Source: Fuerstiella sp.
Lineage (GTDB): Bacteria > Planctomycetota > Planctomycetia > Planctomycetales > Planctomycetaceae
Assembly (NCBI GenBank): GCA_022843805.1
Contig: JALHMY010000036.1
Coordinates: forward strand, 1 to 64,000
Length of the DNA: 64,000 nucleotides
Direction: 5' to 3'
The position numbers and the translations under genes were made by a program. Below are positions 34,684 to 45,300 of the stretch, one piece after another. The notes below the pieces were generated by a model, which was given only the letters and a program-made list of their open reading frames with translations, was not told the DNA's origin and searched no databases. Each line of letters begins with the position of its first letter. Positions within the stretch are counted from its first letter, which is position 1.

Positions 34684-35994
34684 TTAGTTTCGTGAAGCAA
34701 CTGCAGCGGTACGACCGGCTGATTTCGAGTAGCGATCAGGATTCGCTTTGAACCGTTCGTGATTTTCCTTTGAAGTAAACATGTAGAATCGACCGGAGTG
34801 CTGAGCGAGGAAGCGACCTTCAACCGCCTCTCGTGTTTCCACGAAATGCACCGGGTCACAGCCACCGAATGCAACAGCGTATTGTTCAGGGCTGGCTTCG
34901 AACTTCTGACGAGCATTATCGCTGGCGAAGTAGTAAATCCTGCCACGATACGTTGCAGAAAACTGCTCGCTGGGGGCGACCTGTTTTCCGTCCTTCAGCG
35001 AAACGATGCACAGATGCGTCAGGCGGGAAATCGGGGCAATTGCCGTGAGTGACGGAGCAGACGGAATCTCGATTCCCTTCACACTGTCCGATGGTGCAGG
35101 AGCAGGAACGGATTCATCAGATGACGGAGGTACAACTTCACCGTTTGATCCGGAGCCGTCAGAGCTTTCATCCATTGGAGGAGGGCCTGGTTCACCGCCA
35201 TCGCCGTAGTACGGACCAAAGTTACATGGTACGCCACAGGCATTGATCGCTTCGACAGCCATTTCTCGTACGCGTCGCGACGGCTCGTAGCAGCAACCAT
35301 CTTCCTTAAGTTCGTAAGCAGTTTTGGCAAGCAGATTCAGAGTGTCGGCATCGCAGCAGCTGCGGCAATGACATGGAGGTTCCTGCGGTTCCGGTCGCTG
35401 ACCACGCATTTTGCGTGTTGCTTTGGATGCAGCCTGACTGCACTGCTGCCAAACTGACGGCGACTGCTGGCACGATTCACACGAAGAACCATTGTTGCAG
35501 GTCTTACACTGTGAGCTGTCGGCTGATCCCTTAGATCCACCTTTGCCTTTGTCTTTTCCGTTGCCCTTTCCATTGGCAGCGTTCGGATTGCATGAGTGGC
35601 GAGCAAGCATATCTCGCAGGCCGCGAGCTGCTTCGAATCGCACTTCTTCCCATTTTTCTTCATTGGGATCCAGCATCTTCAGCAGCATCGCTTTCGCTTC
35701 CGGGAACTGAGTGCAGTCCAGGTCAGCCAGATAGCGAATTGCTCGCTTGCGGTTTGGAATATCCAGTTCCCGCGCCCGGATTTTTGAGGCGAGTCCCTTC
35801 ACATTCTCCGCGGGATCCATATGGAAAGGCTTTTTCAACAGCGGATCCCTGTTGAATCGCCGCAGAAATTCGCCCCAGGGAGGCGCACCTGCATCCTGTG
35901 CGACAGAAGACTGACTGCTAACGAATGGAAAGACAGTCAGAAGAGTGACAACAGCAAGCGCACTTGCGGTCGAGTGATGGCCGAAAAAGGACAT
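34684..35994 (-). CDS. Secreted Cys-rich protein with C-terminal tandem YHS-like motifs
   Basis: A 436-residue protein with a signal peptide (STASALAVVTLLTVFPFVSS, cleaved near SSVAQ-DAG). The middle holds HEAT-like helices around RAIRYLADLDC and RFEAARGLRDML, then a low-complexity Gly/Lys linker, a Cys-rich block (CKTCNNGSSCESCQQ, CHCRSCCDADT) and a Pro/Ser/acid-rich spacer. Near the C-terminus two related units read ATYRGRIYYFASDNARQKFE and AQHSGRFYMFTSKENHERFK, both ending in a P-x-x-Y, like YHS/TRASH metal-binding folds but without their usual Cys pair. I start it at ATG 35994, where AGGGAGGT sits ten bases upstream, rather than the earlier in-frame codon at 36051. Function unknown. Confidence 0.75.
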   Translation of the reverse strand: MSFFGHHSTASALAVVTLLTVFPFVSSQSSVAQDAGAPPWGEFLRRFNRDPLLKKPFHMDPAENVKGLASKIRARELDIPNRKRAIRYLADLDCTQFPEAKAMLLKMLDPNEEKWEEVRFEAARGLRDMLARHSCNPNAANGKGNGKDKGKGGSKGSADSSQCKTCNNGSSCESCQQSPSVWQQCSQAASKATRKMRGQRPEPQEPPCHCRSCCDADTLNLLAKTAYELKEDGCCYEPSRRVREMAVEAINACGVPCNFGPYYGDGGEPGPPPMDESSDGSGSNGEVVPPSSDESVPAPAPSDSVKGIEIPSAPSLTAIAPISRLTHLCIVSLKDGKQVAPSEQFSATYRGRIYYFASDNARQKFEASPEQYAVAFGGCDPVHFVETREAVEGRFLAQHSGRFYMFTSKENHERFKANPDRYSKSAGRTAAVASRN

Positions 35995-36186
35995 CGAAGC
36001 AACCTCCCTGCAGATCGAAAAAGAAACTCCCGTTTCCTCTTTGGTCGACAATTACTCTTTCAGCATTGCAGGGTTTGCAGAATAACCCGCCGTCGATACG
36101 GCAAATCCACGTCTGTTTTTCAGGTTAAACCGATTTGGGAAACTTTGACGCCCGACAAACGGTCGGCAGTTTCCGCCGGAACACAG

Positions 36187-39100
36187 TTACCGAGCTGGCC
36201 AGATGATCATGAAACCATCTTCATCGGCAGAGACAATTCGTCCGTCTTCACTCACGTCAACCGCCATGACGGCGCTGGTGTGAGGCTCGCGATTCTCCAG
36301 AAGCATACTGGCGATTCGATCGAGAACGGGAGGATTCACTGCGTTGAGGCCTGCCACCTGCCAGCGAATCAGCTGATTGTCAGCACCACCGGTCACGATT
36401 TCGTTTTGTGACTCGTTGAATGCAATCGCCGTAATACCTGTACGCCCCAGACGAGAGGCAACGTCTACAGAGTGACCTTCTTCAATCATGCCCACCAGCT
36501 TAACTCCCTCGTCGCTGATTCTCCAGACAGCGCCAAAGCTTTTCATCTCTTCCCGATCGCTCTCCCAAACGACGCCGCCTGCGGCAAGAAGCCCCTCTCG
36601 TTTCGAGAATGCAATTCGGTTAAAGCGACATTCCCGGCCTTCCGGCAATGGAACGGCCACAGGCACCAGCTGGTTTCCGGTTCGCCAGACTCTCAGGTTC
36701 CCAAGCTGCAGTGATGCAAAGATCTCACCCTGCGGATGCCAGGCAACTGCATTTCCGGCTTGCACATCCTCGGCCCATGGAGAAATGGGCATCTCTTCAG
36801 GCACTGGCCTTGCAATTGCCGCCAGAGGAACCTCGGCTTCGGGCGACCATTTCCACAATTCCAGAATTCCCTGATTGTCAATTGTGACGAGATGGTTGTC
36901 ACCGGGACGGGGATTAAACGCCACGTCTGACAGCGGACTCCGGTGCACTTCGCCCACGGGAAGCCGAAATGCGGTCCGTCCATGATTAGCACTCGTTTCA
37001 TCGGCGTCAAACAATCGCAGTGATTCACTGGCTGTTGCCACCCAGCGGCGGTCGGCAGAATAACTCACCGCAATATTATACTGAGCATGTGAACGAAACT
37101 CGGCAAGATGCTCGCCACTCACCAGATCCCAGAGATGAGTGAAACGTCCGTCGAATGTCGCCACACGTGGTGACGAGTTTTCAATCTCGGGAGCGAAGGC
37201 ACCGCGAACAGATCTGACATCTTCAACATCCTGGCGATATTTTCGAATGATTTTCCAGTCAGCCGTTGAATAGATTGTAATCACGCCATCAGAAACCAGC
37301 ATCAGCTCACGACCGTCGGATGACCATGACACATCATGACGGAAGGCTTTCTCCCGGTCGGAATCGGGAATGTTAACCGGCGACTTCAGCAATGGTCGAG
37401 GTCCCTCCGGTGTCCATATGACGATATTCAATGAGCCAGTTCTGATTCGTCCCGGGGACATCGTCACAGAAACCTCAGACGTTGCAAACTGCCTGTGGTC
37501 CGGAGAAGGTCGCAGGCGAACAATAAACTGAGGCAGTGAGATTCCCTCGGGACGAGTAATCTCTGTGCTAACCAGAGAATCATCAGTGATGCTCCATCGA
37601 TAAATCCTGCCATCGTACCCCACACTGACCAGCTGATCTTCGGACTCAAAGAATATTCCGGACACCTGATCACGATTATGAGACTCCGGGACTGACGCGA
37701 CGACTTTCAGATCGTCGACGTTCCAGACGACAATTCGTCCGCGCCTCCCGGCCGTAACAACTCGTTTTCCGCTCGGAGCGATCGCCACGGCCGTAATTGC
37801 AAACTGCGGATGCTGTCCGCGAAGGACCCGATACGGCTCGGGTGCTGCCGAATTCAGGATATCAGCCGCTCTCCACAGCACTCCCATATGTTCCAGATCC
37901 GCGTCTCTCAGACTGGACATCTCGTCTGTTCTGGCCCCTCCAGCCAGGATGAGCGCTCCGTCGTCAGAAACAGCAAATTCACTGAACGAATACTCAGACA
38001 GCAGACGCGAACGCTCATATCCAATCCCATTCGCACCCGGTGAAGCGTCCCAGACGGAAATTGATCCGAAGTAGTCTGCCGTCAGAAGCATCTCGCCCCT
38101 GGGAGGAAGAAAACGAACCGAAGCAATTTCTGATATGTGTCCTTCAAGAAAATTGTTTCGATCCGGATCAAAAAACAAATCCTTTCGGCCACCCATTGGC
38201 GACAGGGTCACTCGCTTACCGGTCCGGCTGTCGAACACATGAGCGGCCAGGTCGTCAGTACCGGCCAGAATTCTCTGAGAGTCCGCACTGAATTGCACAG
38301 AAAACACTCCGCGTCCCTGGCGAAAGCGGATCGGCGTCGTCTGCGTCTTTGCCGCCGGGGCACGGACTGCTGTTTCAGTCTGCGCCAGTGCCGTCTGCTG
38401 CACCATACTCCTTACAGAGACAGGCCTCTTGCGCGTTAAAGGATTCGATGGGGCAGCGGGAAGCGATGCTTCATCAGTATCGTCGGAAGACATCCGGGCA
38501 GTCGGATCAGCGGACCCTGTACTGACGAAAACAGGAACGCTCCAGTCGTTCCAGTCAGGCCGCTTCTGCGATGTAACCGGCTGAGCAGCGGATGCCGCCT
38601 TGAATGCCTCCCCCAGCTGACCCATCATTGACGTATACTCGCCATACGACGAGATTTCCCAGGTTCGGACCGATTTATCCGCCGCCGAAGAAATCAGATG
38701 ATCATTTGAGTTGTCGATGAATCGAACACAATGAATCAAACTGTGGTGCCCTCGCAGGCTTGTGTTGTCATCTGCTTTGTGTCGATAAAGCCCTTCAGCT
38801 GCACAGGCGATCCAGCCATCGCCTGAACGATCCCATACCTGAATGTATCGCTTATTGTGCCCGGTCACGAGTCGACTGGAATCCGCTGAAAAACACAGAT
38901 CCGTAACATCGAAAGAACATGCCACAGGAACCAGTGAAGGAACACTGGAGGGGCTGAGAAACGGAAACTCACCCACTGTTGCCTTTGGGTTTCTTGGAAG
39001 TACCACGACCTTGCTGTTATAAGTCATCGCAAGATATTGTCCATCGTCCGACAGAAACAGCCGTCCCGGCTTATTGGATGCAAGACCCAGCTTTAAATGG

Positions 39101-42087
39101 TCGTCAGCCAAGTCAAGCTTTGGAGCGGCAGTGGACAAATGAACAAAGCCGAGCTTTCCGTCTTTCTTTGCAAGATAGAATGAATAGCATTCCTGCTTTT
39201 CGGTCTGGACGATCAGGCAGCCTGCATCCGGCAGAAGTACACCATCTCGCAGTTCAAAACCATAGTCTGCGGCCCCGGAAAGCGTTTGGCGCATCTGCAG
39301 CGTAGCTTTCCCGTCACCGATATTGTAAATCTCAACCGTGCCTTTTTCGTCAGCTCCCAGCAGCACCAGACTCTGCCCATCTCCGGAAAACAGAGCCTTT
39401 CGAAACGTCCTGTTACCCGCTGCAAACCGTGAGGCCGGAAAGTACTTTTCCAGAGGAAGCTGAACAAACTCGTCGTTTTTGAGCTGCCAAAGCTGTTTTT
39501 CCTCTTTACCGACCCCGCAGAATGCAGAACCATCACTGGACACAGCCAGATTACGAATCACTCCCTTTGGTGGTTCCAGAGCCGAAATCTTCCACACAGG
39601 TGCGGAATTAACGCCATCGCTCAGCCGGAAGGCCGATAAGCGATTGCCGGCGCCGCGTGAATAAGTTACTACCGTTCTGCCGTTTGCACTGATGGATGCC
39701 GAATCAGGCTTGTGATCAATTGGCAGTTCTGCGTTGCCACCCTTCTCGATCGCATCGCTGATCTTCTTTTCGAGTGTCTCTCGCTTTTCAGCGATTTTCG
39801 GATTCTTTTCGGCGTTCGCCAGAGCCTCACGCACCACGCTGATGAGCTCCGTAAAGTCGCCCAGTTCTTCTGAAGCATTAATACGAGACATAAAACCGGT
39901 GACTTCGACTTCATACATTTCGTTTCTTGCCAGCTGCAGTTGTTCGGTTGCGTCTGCCGCCTTTGTACTGGCGGCCTGGGCCTGGGCATTGGCTTCTGCC
40001 GCCTGTCTGTTGGCAGCAGCTGCCTTTTCATTGGCTTCCAGAGCCTGCGTCTGGCTTAAAGCGGCCGCCTCTTTTTGCTGTGCCGCCTCCTTTGTCGCTT
40101 CCATAGCCAGTCGCGACGCTTCCTCGGCTTCCTTCTGCTTCTGATCCGCCTGAACCTGCAGGTCAGCCATCTTAATACGAGCATCTTCCGCCGCCTGAGC
40201 CGCTGCCTGAGCTTCTTCGACGGCCGTCTTACTCGCCGCTTCCAGCTCCACTTTCTTCTTTTCCAGGACATCGACCTCGCCGTTTTTCGCGATCAACTCC
40301 TCTTTGGCAAGGTCTGCCTGGAACCAGAAGAACGTGCTGACAAAAAACAGGGTGATTGCTGTGACTGACATAACTCCCCACGTTCCGCGAACAATTCGTC
40401 TGGCAAGGCGTGATTTTCTTAGTCGGGATGCGACGGCCTGAAACTCCGCGTCTCTTTTCCCGGAAACAACCTGTAGTCCAAGGTCAATATCGCCCTTCTT
40501 ATGGGCGAGTTCAGCATAGGCAAGTCGCGCCCTGCGATCTCCGTCAATTGCTCGTCGGTTATCCGGCCATTTTCGCAGTGCTTCTGCGTAGAGCGCAACG
40601 GCTCCCTGGTAGTTTCCGTAGTCGTCAGCCACGCTGGAATCGACTGATTTCAGCAATTCCTCGGCGCGCCCCGTAATTCGATATTGCCGAATCGCTTCCT
40701 GCAATTCTTCAACGGATGCGTAACGATCTTCCGGCAGAGTCGACATTGCCTTTCGGGCAATGTTCATCAACTCACCCTTATTGACAACATCTTTCTCGAT
40801 TTCATTATGTACGACAGCCCAGATCACGCTGCTGAGCTGATCTTCAGGATCCTCAAGAGTCCAGAACTGTCGCAGAAGATGCGGCGGAAAGCCTTCGAGA
40901 ACTTCGAAAAGAATAGCGCCCAGCAGGTATACGTCGCTGTGAACCCCCACGACTGCAACGTCTTCGTCTATGAGCTCGGGCGGCATATAAACGGGAGTAC
41001 CCGCGCTGCCACGAAACTCAAAAACTACGCTGTTCTGCTTCTCGAATCGCTCGTTGGTAATTGCCAGACCCCAGTCCAGCACAATCACTTCCCCGTATTC
41101 TCCGACCACCACATTCTCGGGCTTCAGGTCGCGATTAATAACGCCCTTGGAATGCGCATAGGCCACGGCATCACACAGCTTCATGAAGATGTCGAGGTTA
41201 TCTTCAAGAGCACGATCGCGGACGATGTCGTTCCACGACACCCCCGTGACTTTCTTCATCGAATAGAAAAGCTTTCCGTCTGCCGTCCTTCCAAGGTCAT
41301 GAATTGGCACAATATTCGGATGAACCAGATTGGCCGTCACGACGGCTTCCGAAACAAACATGGCCTGATCATGATCCACCTGAGTGGAGTCCGGTTTCAG
41401 CGTCTTAATGGCCAGTTCACGATTGAGCGACATCTGCCGGGCTCGATAGACGATGCCCATATTTCCGGCGCCAAGTTCGCCAAGAATTTCATACTCGGCT
41501 GCCGTGTCGTCAATTGCCAGAGCTGACTGAAGTCCGGTTGTCCCTTTGGAATCTCTTGGGATCGGATTGATAATTCCCGAGATGTGGCCCGCCACATCTC
41601 GTTTGTGAATCCGCAGGTTCCAGGTACTTTTCCCAGCCGGTCGGTTTGCAGAAGGTTCTATCGCCCTTGCCGGACCGAGCGCCACGGTTCTCTGAGCATT
41701 ATCCTGAACGGTCGCCTTCTCCGATTCTCTGTTCTGATTCTGCTGAGCTCTCGCGAACTGCGTCAGCATACTAAGCTGACCACCATCCGCCCGCTGCGTC
41801 TTCGTGATGTTCTTAAGGCTCGACAGCGACGGCAGCGGACGACTTAACGCCTGTTCTGCTGCTGACACCGCCGTCGATTCCACAAGCTCACGGATTTCAG
41901 GCGCCATTCGAGTGCCGAACGACGCTCGTTGCGCAGGGACAGCAACGGCCTGCCGTTCGGCCGAAACGGGCTCCCGTGGCAATTCGCCCGCTGCCGGAGT
42001 ACCAAAACCGGCAACCTGCGTTCCATAAACCGGCGGGGTGCCCGGCGACTTTTTCTTTTGATTTCCGTTCTGACCTGACTGACTCAT
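36187..42087 (-). CDS. Giant Ser/Thr protein kinase with membrane span, coiled coil and WD40 repeats
   Basis: A 1,966-residue protein. After a disordered N-terminus (1-195), the kinase domain covers about 199-470: LGELGAGNMGIVY (Gly loop), AIKTLKP (catalytic Lys near 228), INRDLKPEN (about 317-325) and VLDWGLA, in which DWG replaces DFG and N replaces the first H of HRD. Both changes are frequent in planctomycete kinases. A helix at about 565-585 (GVMSVTAITLFFVSTFF) crosses the membrane. Residues about 585-715 are an Ala/Glu/Lys-rich coiled coil with repeated EAxxAAxxAxxA heptads. The rest, about 795-1960, is WD40 propeller with units such as SAADKSVRTWEIS. A cytosolic kinase with an extracytoplasmic propeller suggests a transmembrane receptor. 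ATG 42087 is preferred over the in-frame GTG at 42102. Confidence 0.9.
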   Translation of the reverse strand: MSQSGQNGNQKKKSPGTPPVYGTQVAGFGTPAAGELPREPVSAERQAVAVPAQRASFGTRMAPEIRELVESTAVSAAEQALSRPLPSLSSLKNITKTQRADGGQLSMLTQFARAQQNQNRESEKATVQDNAQRTVALGPARAIEPSANRPAGKSTWNLRIHKRDVAGHISGIINPIPRDSKGTTGLQSALAIDDTAAEYEILGELGAGNMGIVYRARQMSLNRELAIKTLKPDSTQVDHDQAMFVSEAVVTANLVHPNIVPIHDLGRTADGKLFYSMKKVTGVSWNDIVRDRALEDNLDIFMKLCDAVAYAHSKGVINRDLKPENVVVGEYGEVIVLDWGLAITNERFEKQNSVVFEFRGSAGTPVYMPPELIDEDVAVVGVHSDVYLLGAILFEVLEGFPPHLLRQFWTLEDPEDQLSSVIWAVVHNEIEKDVVNKGELMNIARKAMSTLPEDRYASVEELQEAIRQYRITGRAEELLKSVDSSVADDYGNYQGAVALYAEALRKWPDNRRAIDGDRRARLAYAELAHKKGDIDLGLQVVSGKRDAEFQAVASRLRKSRLARRIVRGTWGVMSVTAITLFFVSTFFWFQADLAKEELIAKNGEVDVLEKKKVELEAASKTAVEEAQAAAQAAEDARIKMADLQVQADQKQKEAEEASRLAMEATKEAAQQKEAAALSQTQALEANEKAAAANRQAAEANAQAQAASTKAADATEQLQLARNEMYEVEVTGFMSRINASEELGDFTELISVVREALANAEKNPKIAEKRETLEKKISDAIEKGGNAELPIDHKPDSASISANGRTVVTYSRGAGNRLSAFRLSDGVNSAPVWKISALEPPKGVIRNLAVSSDGSAFCGVGKEEKQLWQLKNDEFVQLPLEKYFPASRFAAGNRTFRKALFSGDGQSLVLLGADEKGTVEIYNIGDGKATLQMRQTLSGAADYGFELRDGVLLPDAGCLIVQTEKQECYSFYLAKKDGKLGFVHLSTAAPKLDLADDHLKLGLASNKPGRLFLSDDGQYLAMTYNSKVVVLPRNPKATVGEFPFLSPSSVPSLVPVACSFDVTDLCFSADSSRLVTGHNKRYIQVWDRSGDGWIACAAEGLYRHKADDNTSLRGHHSLIHCVRFIDNSNDHLISSAADKSVRTWEISSYGEYTSMMGQLGEAFKAASAAQPVTSQKRPDWNDWSVPVFVSTGSADPTARMSSDDTDEASLPAAPSNPLTRKRPVSVRSMVQQTALAQTETAVRAPAAKTQTTPIRFRQGRGVFSVQFSADSQRILAGTDDLAAHVFDSRTGKRVTLSPMGGRKDLFFDPDRNNFLEGHISEIASVRFLPPRGEMLLTADYFGSISVWDASPGANGIGYERSRLLSEYSFSEFAVSDDGALILAGGARTDEMSSLRDADLEHMGVLWRAADILNSAAPEPYRVLRGQHPQFAITAVAIAPSGKRVVTAGRRGRIVVWNVDDLKVVASVPESHNRDQVSGIFFESEDQLVSVGYDGRIYRWSITDDSLVSTEITRPEGISLPQFIVRLRPSPDHRQFATSEVSVTMSPGRIRTGSLNIVIWTPEGPRPLLKSPVNIPDSDREKAFRHDVSWSSDGRELMLVSDGVITIYSTADWKIIRKYRQDVEDVRSVRGAFAPEIENSSPRVATFDGRFTHLWDLVSGEHLAEFRSHAQYNIAVSYSADRRWVATASESLRLFDADETSANHGRTAFRLPVGEVHRSPLSDVAFNPRPGDNHLVTIDNQGILELWKWSPEAEVPLAAIARPVPEEMPISPWAEDVQAGNAVAWHPQGEIFASLQLGNLRVWRTGNQLVPVAVPLPEGRECRFNRIAFSKREGLLAAGGVVWESDREEMKSFGAVWRISDEGVKLVGMIEEGHSVDVASRLGRTGITAIAFNESQNEIVTGGADNQLIRWQVAGLNAVNPPVLDRIASMLLENREPHTSAVMAVDVSEDGRIVSADEDGFMIIWPAR

Positions 42088-42245
42088 ATCCGGACATCTC
42101 ACTGCAATCTGGTGGCTGCAACTTCCTCAGGCGTGTCTGTGATTCTCGCAGAGTCGGGCCGTTCTTTACCACCCCGATTCGGCCTTTTCGGGATTTCATT
42201 TCGTTCCATGCTCATTTATACACGAGCGGCAAAATCGTTTTTACC

Positions 42246-42387
42246 GGGAGGGTGAGGCTCCTGCCAGGCCGGGCCGTGACTTTTTCCCGGGAGGGCGAGG
42301 CTCCTGCCGAGCCGGGACTATTTCCCGGGAGGGCGAGGCTCCTGCCGAGCCGGACGTCTCTCGGCTCGGCAGGAGCTTCGCCCTCCC
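42246..42387. repeat. Three direct and one inverted copy of a 27-bp GC-rich repeat
   Basis: The unit GGGAGGGCGAGGCTCCTGCC followed by GAGCCGG occurs at 42246-42273 (divergent), 42289-42316 and 42327-42353. An inverted copy is at 42361-42387. The third copy and the inverted copy make a 26-bp stem separated by a seven-base loop, ending seven bases beyond the stop of the giant gene. It could act as its terminator or as a stable 3' RNA end, and separates that gene from the kinase gene. Confidence 0.75.
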
Positions 42388-42393
42388 TCCTGT

Positions 42394-45300
42394 TTAATGA
42401 CGACGGTTCAGAATACGGCCCAGCATGACAGTTCCGCCGACTGATTTCGACGGCGGCGTCCTGACACGTGTGACAAGCAGCGAAGCAGCCAGCCCTGCAA
42501 ACGCCACTCGCTCCTGAGAAGTCGCCGAAAATGAGCCATCTGAAATTGCATCGCCGTCTGACTCAGTGTCTGAAACCGAATCGTCGGTTTCCGGAAAATC
42601 AGGCCCCCTGGTGCTTCCGTCTTCTGCTGCGTCTGACTTCTCAGTTTCTCTGCTTTCATTTTCCGGATTCGAGGAAAAACCGGTTGTCATACTCTGAATG
42701 GCGCCCTCGCCAGTCGGCTCGGAAATCGACGACTGGTCGGGAAGCTCCTCACCCTCGCCCTCTTCCAGTGGCATCGGTTCGAGCCTCAGTTCCGGGAAGA
42801 TATCCGGAATGCCTTCCGCAGACGGGAATGGCTGTTCATTGGAAACATCAAACTTCAGCACCGGACGCTCGACTGTTACACGTCCACCCGTCTTGTTGAC
42901 TTTTTCCGTAATCAGCCACAACTCATAGCCCAAACCATCCTGGAAATGCTTTTCGGCTACCCATTGTTTCAACCTGCGTGGCTGCAGAAGAAGCTCACCA
43001 AAATCGTCGTCAATGTGTTCGTATCCCGCTTCAACTCGCCGAGTCACACCGTCAAATCTTCGCAGCTGAAAGTAGTCCTGAGACTGCGTTGAGTAGGAAC
43101 TGTTGGGAAATTCTGCCGGCTCAGCAGCGGCGACCAGAACGGGAAGAGGAACAGGTGGCTGGGCAACAGCAACGGGCACCGGCAACGGACTGGGTGTTTC
43201 CGGATTGGGTTCAATCGGTGGAAGGAACAGCGTTGGAATCAGAACCTCAACCCGCCCGCCTTCAAAATGAAAATCGGCGTTCGACAGAACATCGTCGACG
43301 ACAGTCGCGACGGTCCGGTCAACTCCGGGAGGACTTGGTGGAAATGGTCCTTCTGTCCCGGTCGAAGTATCGTCTGAAGATGTCACCAGCTGCTGGTCCG
43401 GCGGTATGGGAACATTGATTGCACCGCCCTGATCCACAATTCCGGCAAAGATCTGAATCGATTGATGATGTGATACGCTGAAATCCACCTGGAAGATCGG
43501 GTTTCCGGCAGCAACAAAAGCCTGCAGGTCAAAGAAGGAGTAAGTATGCGAGACCGATTGAACCCCACCGTTTCGAAAAATTGATTCGATTCGCTCGCCG
43601 TTCAGGTCGCCTGGCCCCAGATCCGGGTCTCGCCAGTCAATATCCAGACGAAGATTCTCTTCCCCCACCATCCCAATGGTGGTGGTAAAGGTGATTTCAA
43701 AGTGGATTCCAACAGGAATCACGACGGCCCCAATTATCAGAGCGGAAGGAGGAAGAAACGCACTTCCGAACACATTCTGCTCCGGACGGGGAGCAAATCT
43801 CTGTGCGACCCCGCCATCAGTTCGAATCGAAATAAGGTTGCCGAATGTGATACGGCCGTTACCGCCGTCCGCCGTGATCAGAACAGAGTCCCCGGCAGCA
43901 CCCGCATCGCTGACGCCCTGGGGAGTGTCATCTGTAGAGATAATGGATCCGCTTCCAATGAGAATATCGCCGCCAGCCACGAGAGAAATCGTTTCTCCGC
44001 TCAGTGCAGCCAGATCGGCGGTGCCGTCGGCGTCCGTTGCCCTCAGAGTGCCACCGTTTGTCACCGTACCGATCGAAATATCCTGAGTCGACGTGATTGA
44101 AATCAGATTTCCGGTGGTGATCAGATCTTCGACCGTGATATTTCCCCCGTTTATTCCTGTCGATGTCATTGTGATGGTGCCCGAACCGGCATTGATCACT
44201 GCGCCATCAAGCATCAGGATGATGTTGCCGTCGTTACCCACACCATCCAGACGATTGGCCGTCACAACAACGTTGCCCGCACCATTTGCTGTGATATCGC
44301 CGTTCGTCGCAAAGCCAATACTGTCATCCGCCGTGATCGTGATGCCGCCTTCTTCTGTAATGACGGGAGCAAATACTACAACATCACTGTCAGGACCGAT
44401 CGCATCCAGCAGTATCGTGGCATCGGCATTATTGCTGTCGTTTCTGACAGTTCCCGCAATACTGATATCACCGCTGAGCGACCGCAACAGGATATCAGCG
44501 TTTCCCGAAGTTGCAGTTGAATCGTCAATGGCGACCCCCAGCCCGATGACGGAAATATCGCCGCCAGCCACGAGGGAAATGCTGTCATCCTGCCCCTGAA
44601 GCAATTGCTGTACCTGAATTCCGTCAGTTTCAATAATCTCAAGTGTGCCGGAAGTCGAATTCGCCGCGTCAATTGTGGTAACGGTGGTTTCAAGCGCGTT
44701 TCCGCTGCCGATACCGGTTACAGCCTGCAGAGTTGTCAGTCCGGCGACCAGATCGACATTCACATCTCCACCGTCAGTGATCGCCCCCCCTGCTGACAGC
44801 GACACGTCGCGGGTGCCATTGTTGATCGTGTCCAGCGCCACACTGTCCGTTTCAGCGATTCGAACCGCCTGAGTTGCAGTATTGACGACATTCAAAGTCG
44901 TTACCGTCGTCTCAATGGCGTCCGTTTCCCCAATGCCGTTCACAGCCTGGAGGGTCAGCAGCCCTGCAACCACATCGACAAGAACGTCGCCGCCGTCAGT
45001 GACCGCACTACCTGCAGACAAAAATACGTCACGGGTATCGTTGTTAACGGTATCCAGAGCAACGCTGTCTGTTTCCACGATCCGAATCGTTCCGGACGAC
45101 GAATTGACGGCATTCAGAGCGGTGACTGTCGTTTCGATCGCGTTACCGTCGCCAATACCAGTCACTGCCGCAAGAGTTGCCAGTCGGGCAACAACGTCGA
45201 CATTGACGTCACCGCCGTCCGTAATGGCTGCATTCGCCGAAAGGAACACATCGCGGCTGCCATTGTTAATCGTATCAAGCGCCACGCTGTCAGTCTCGCT

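Noticed and set aside
40684-41526. A 280-codon plus-strand frame opposite the kinase domain
   Set aside because: It is the antisense of conserved kinase motifs, which are unambiguous on the minus strand.
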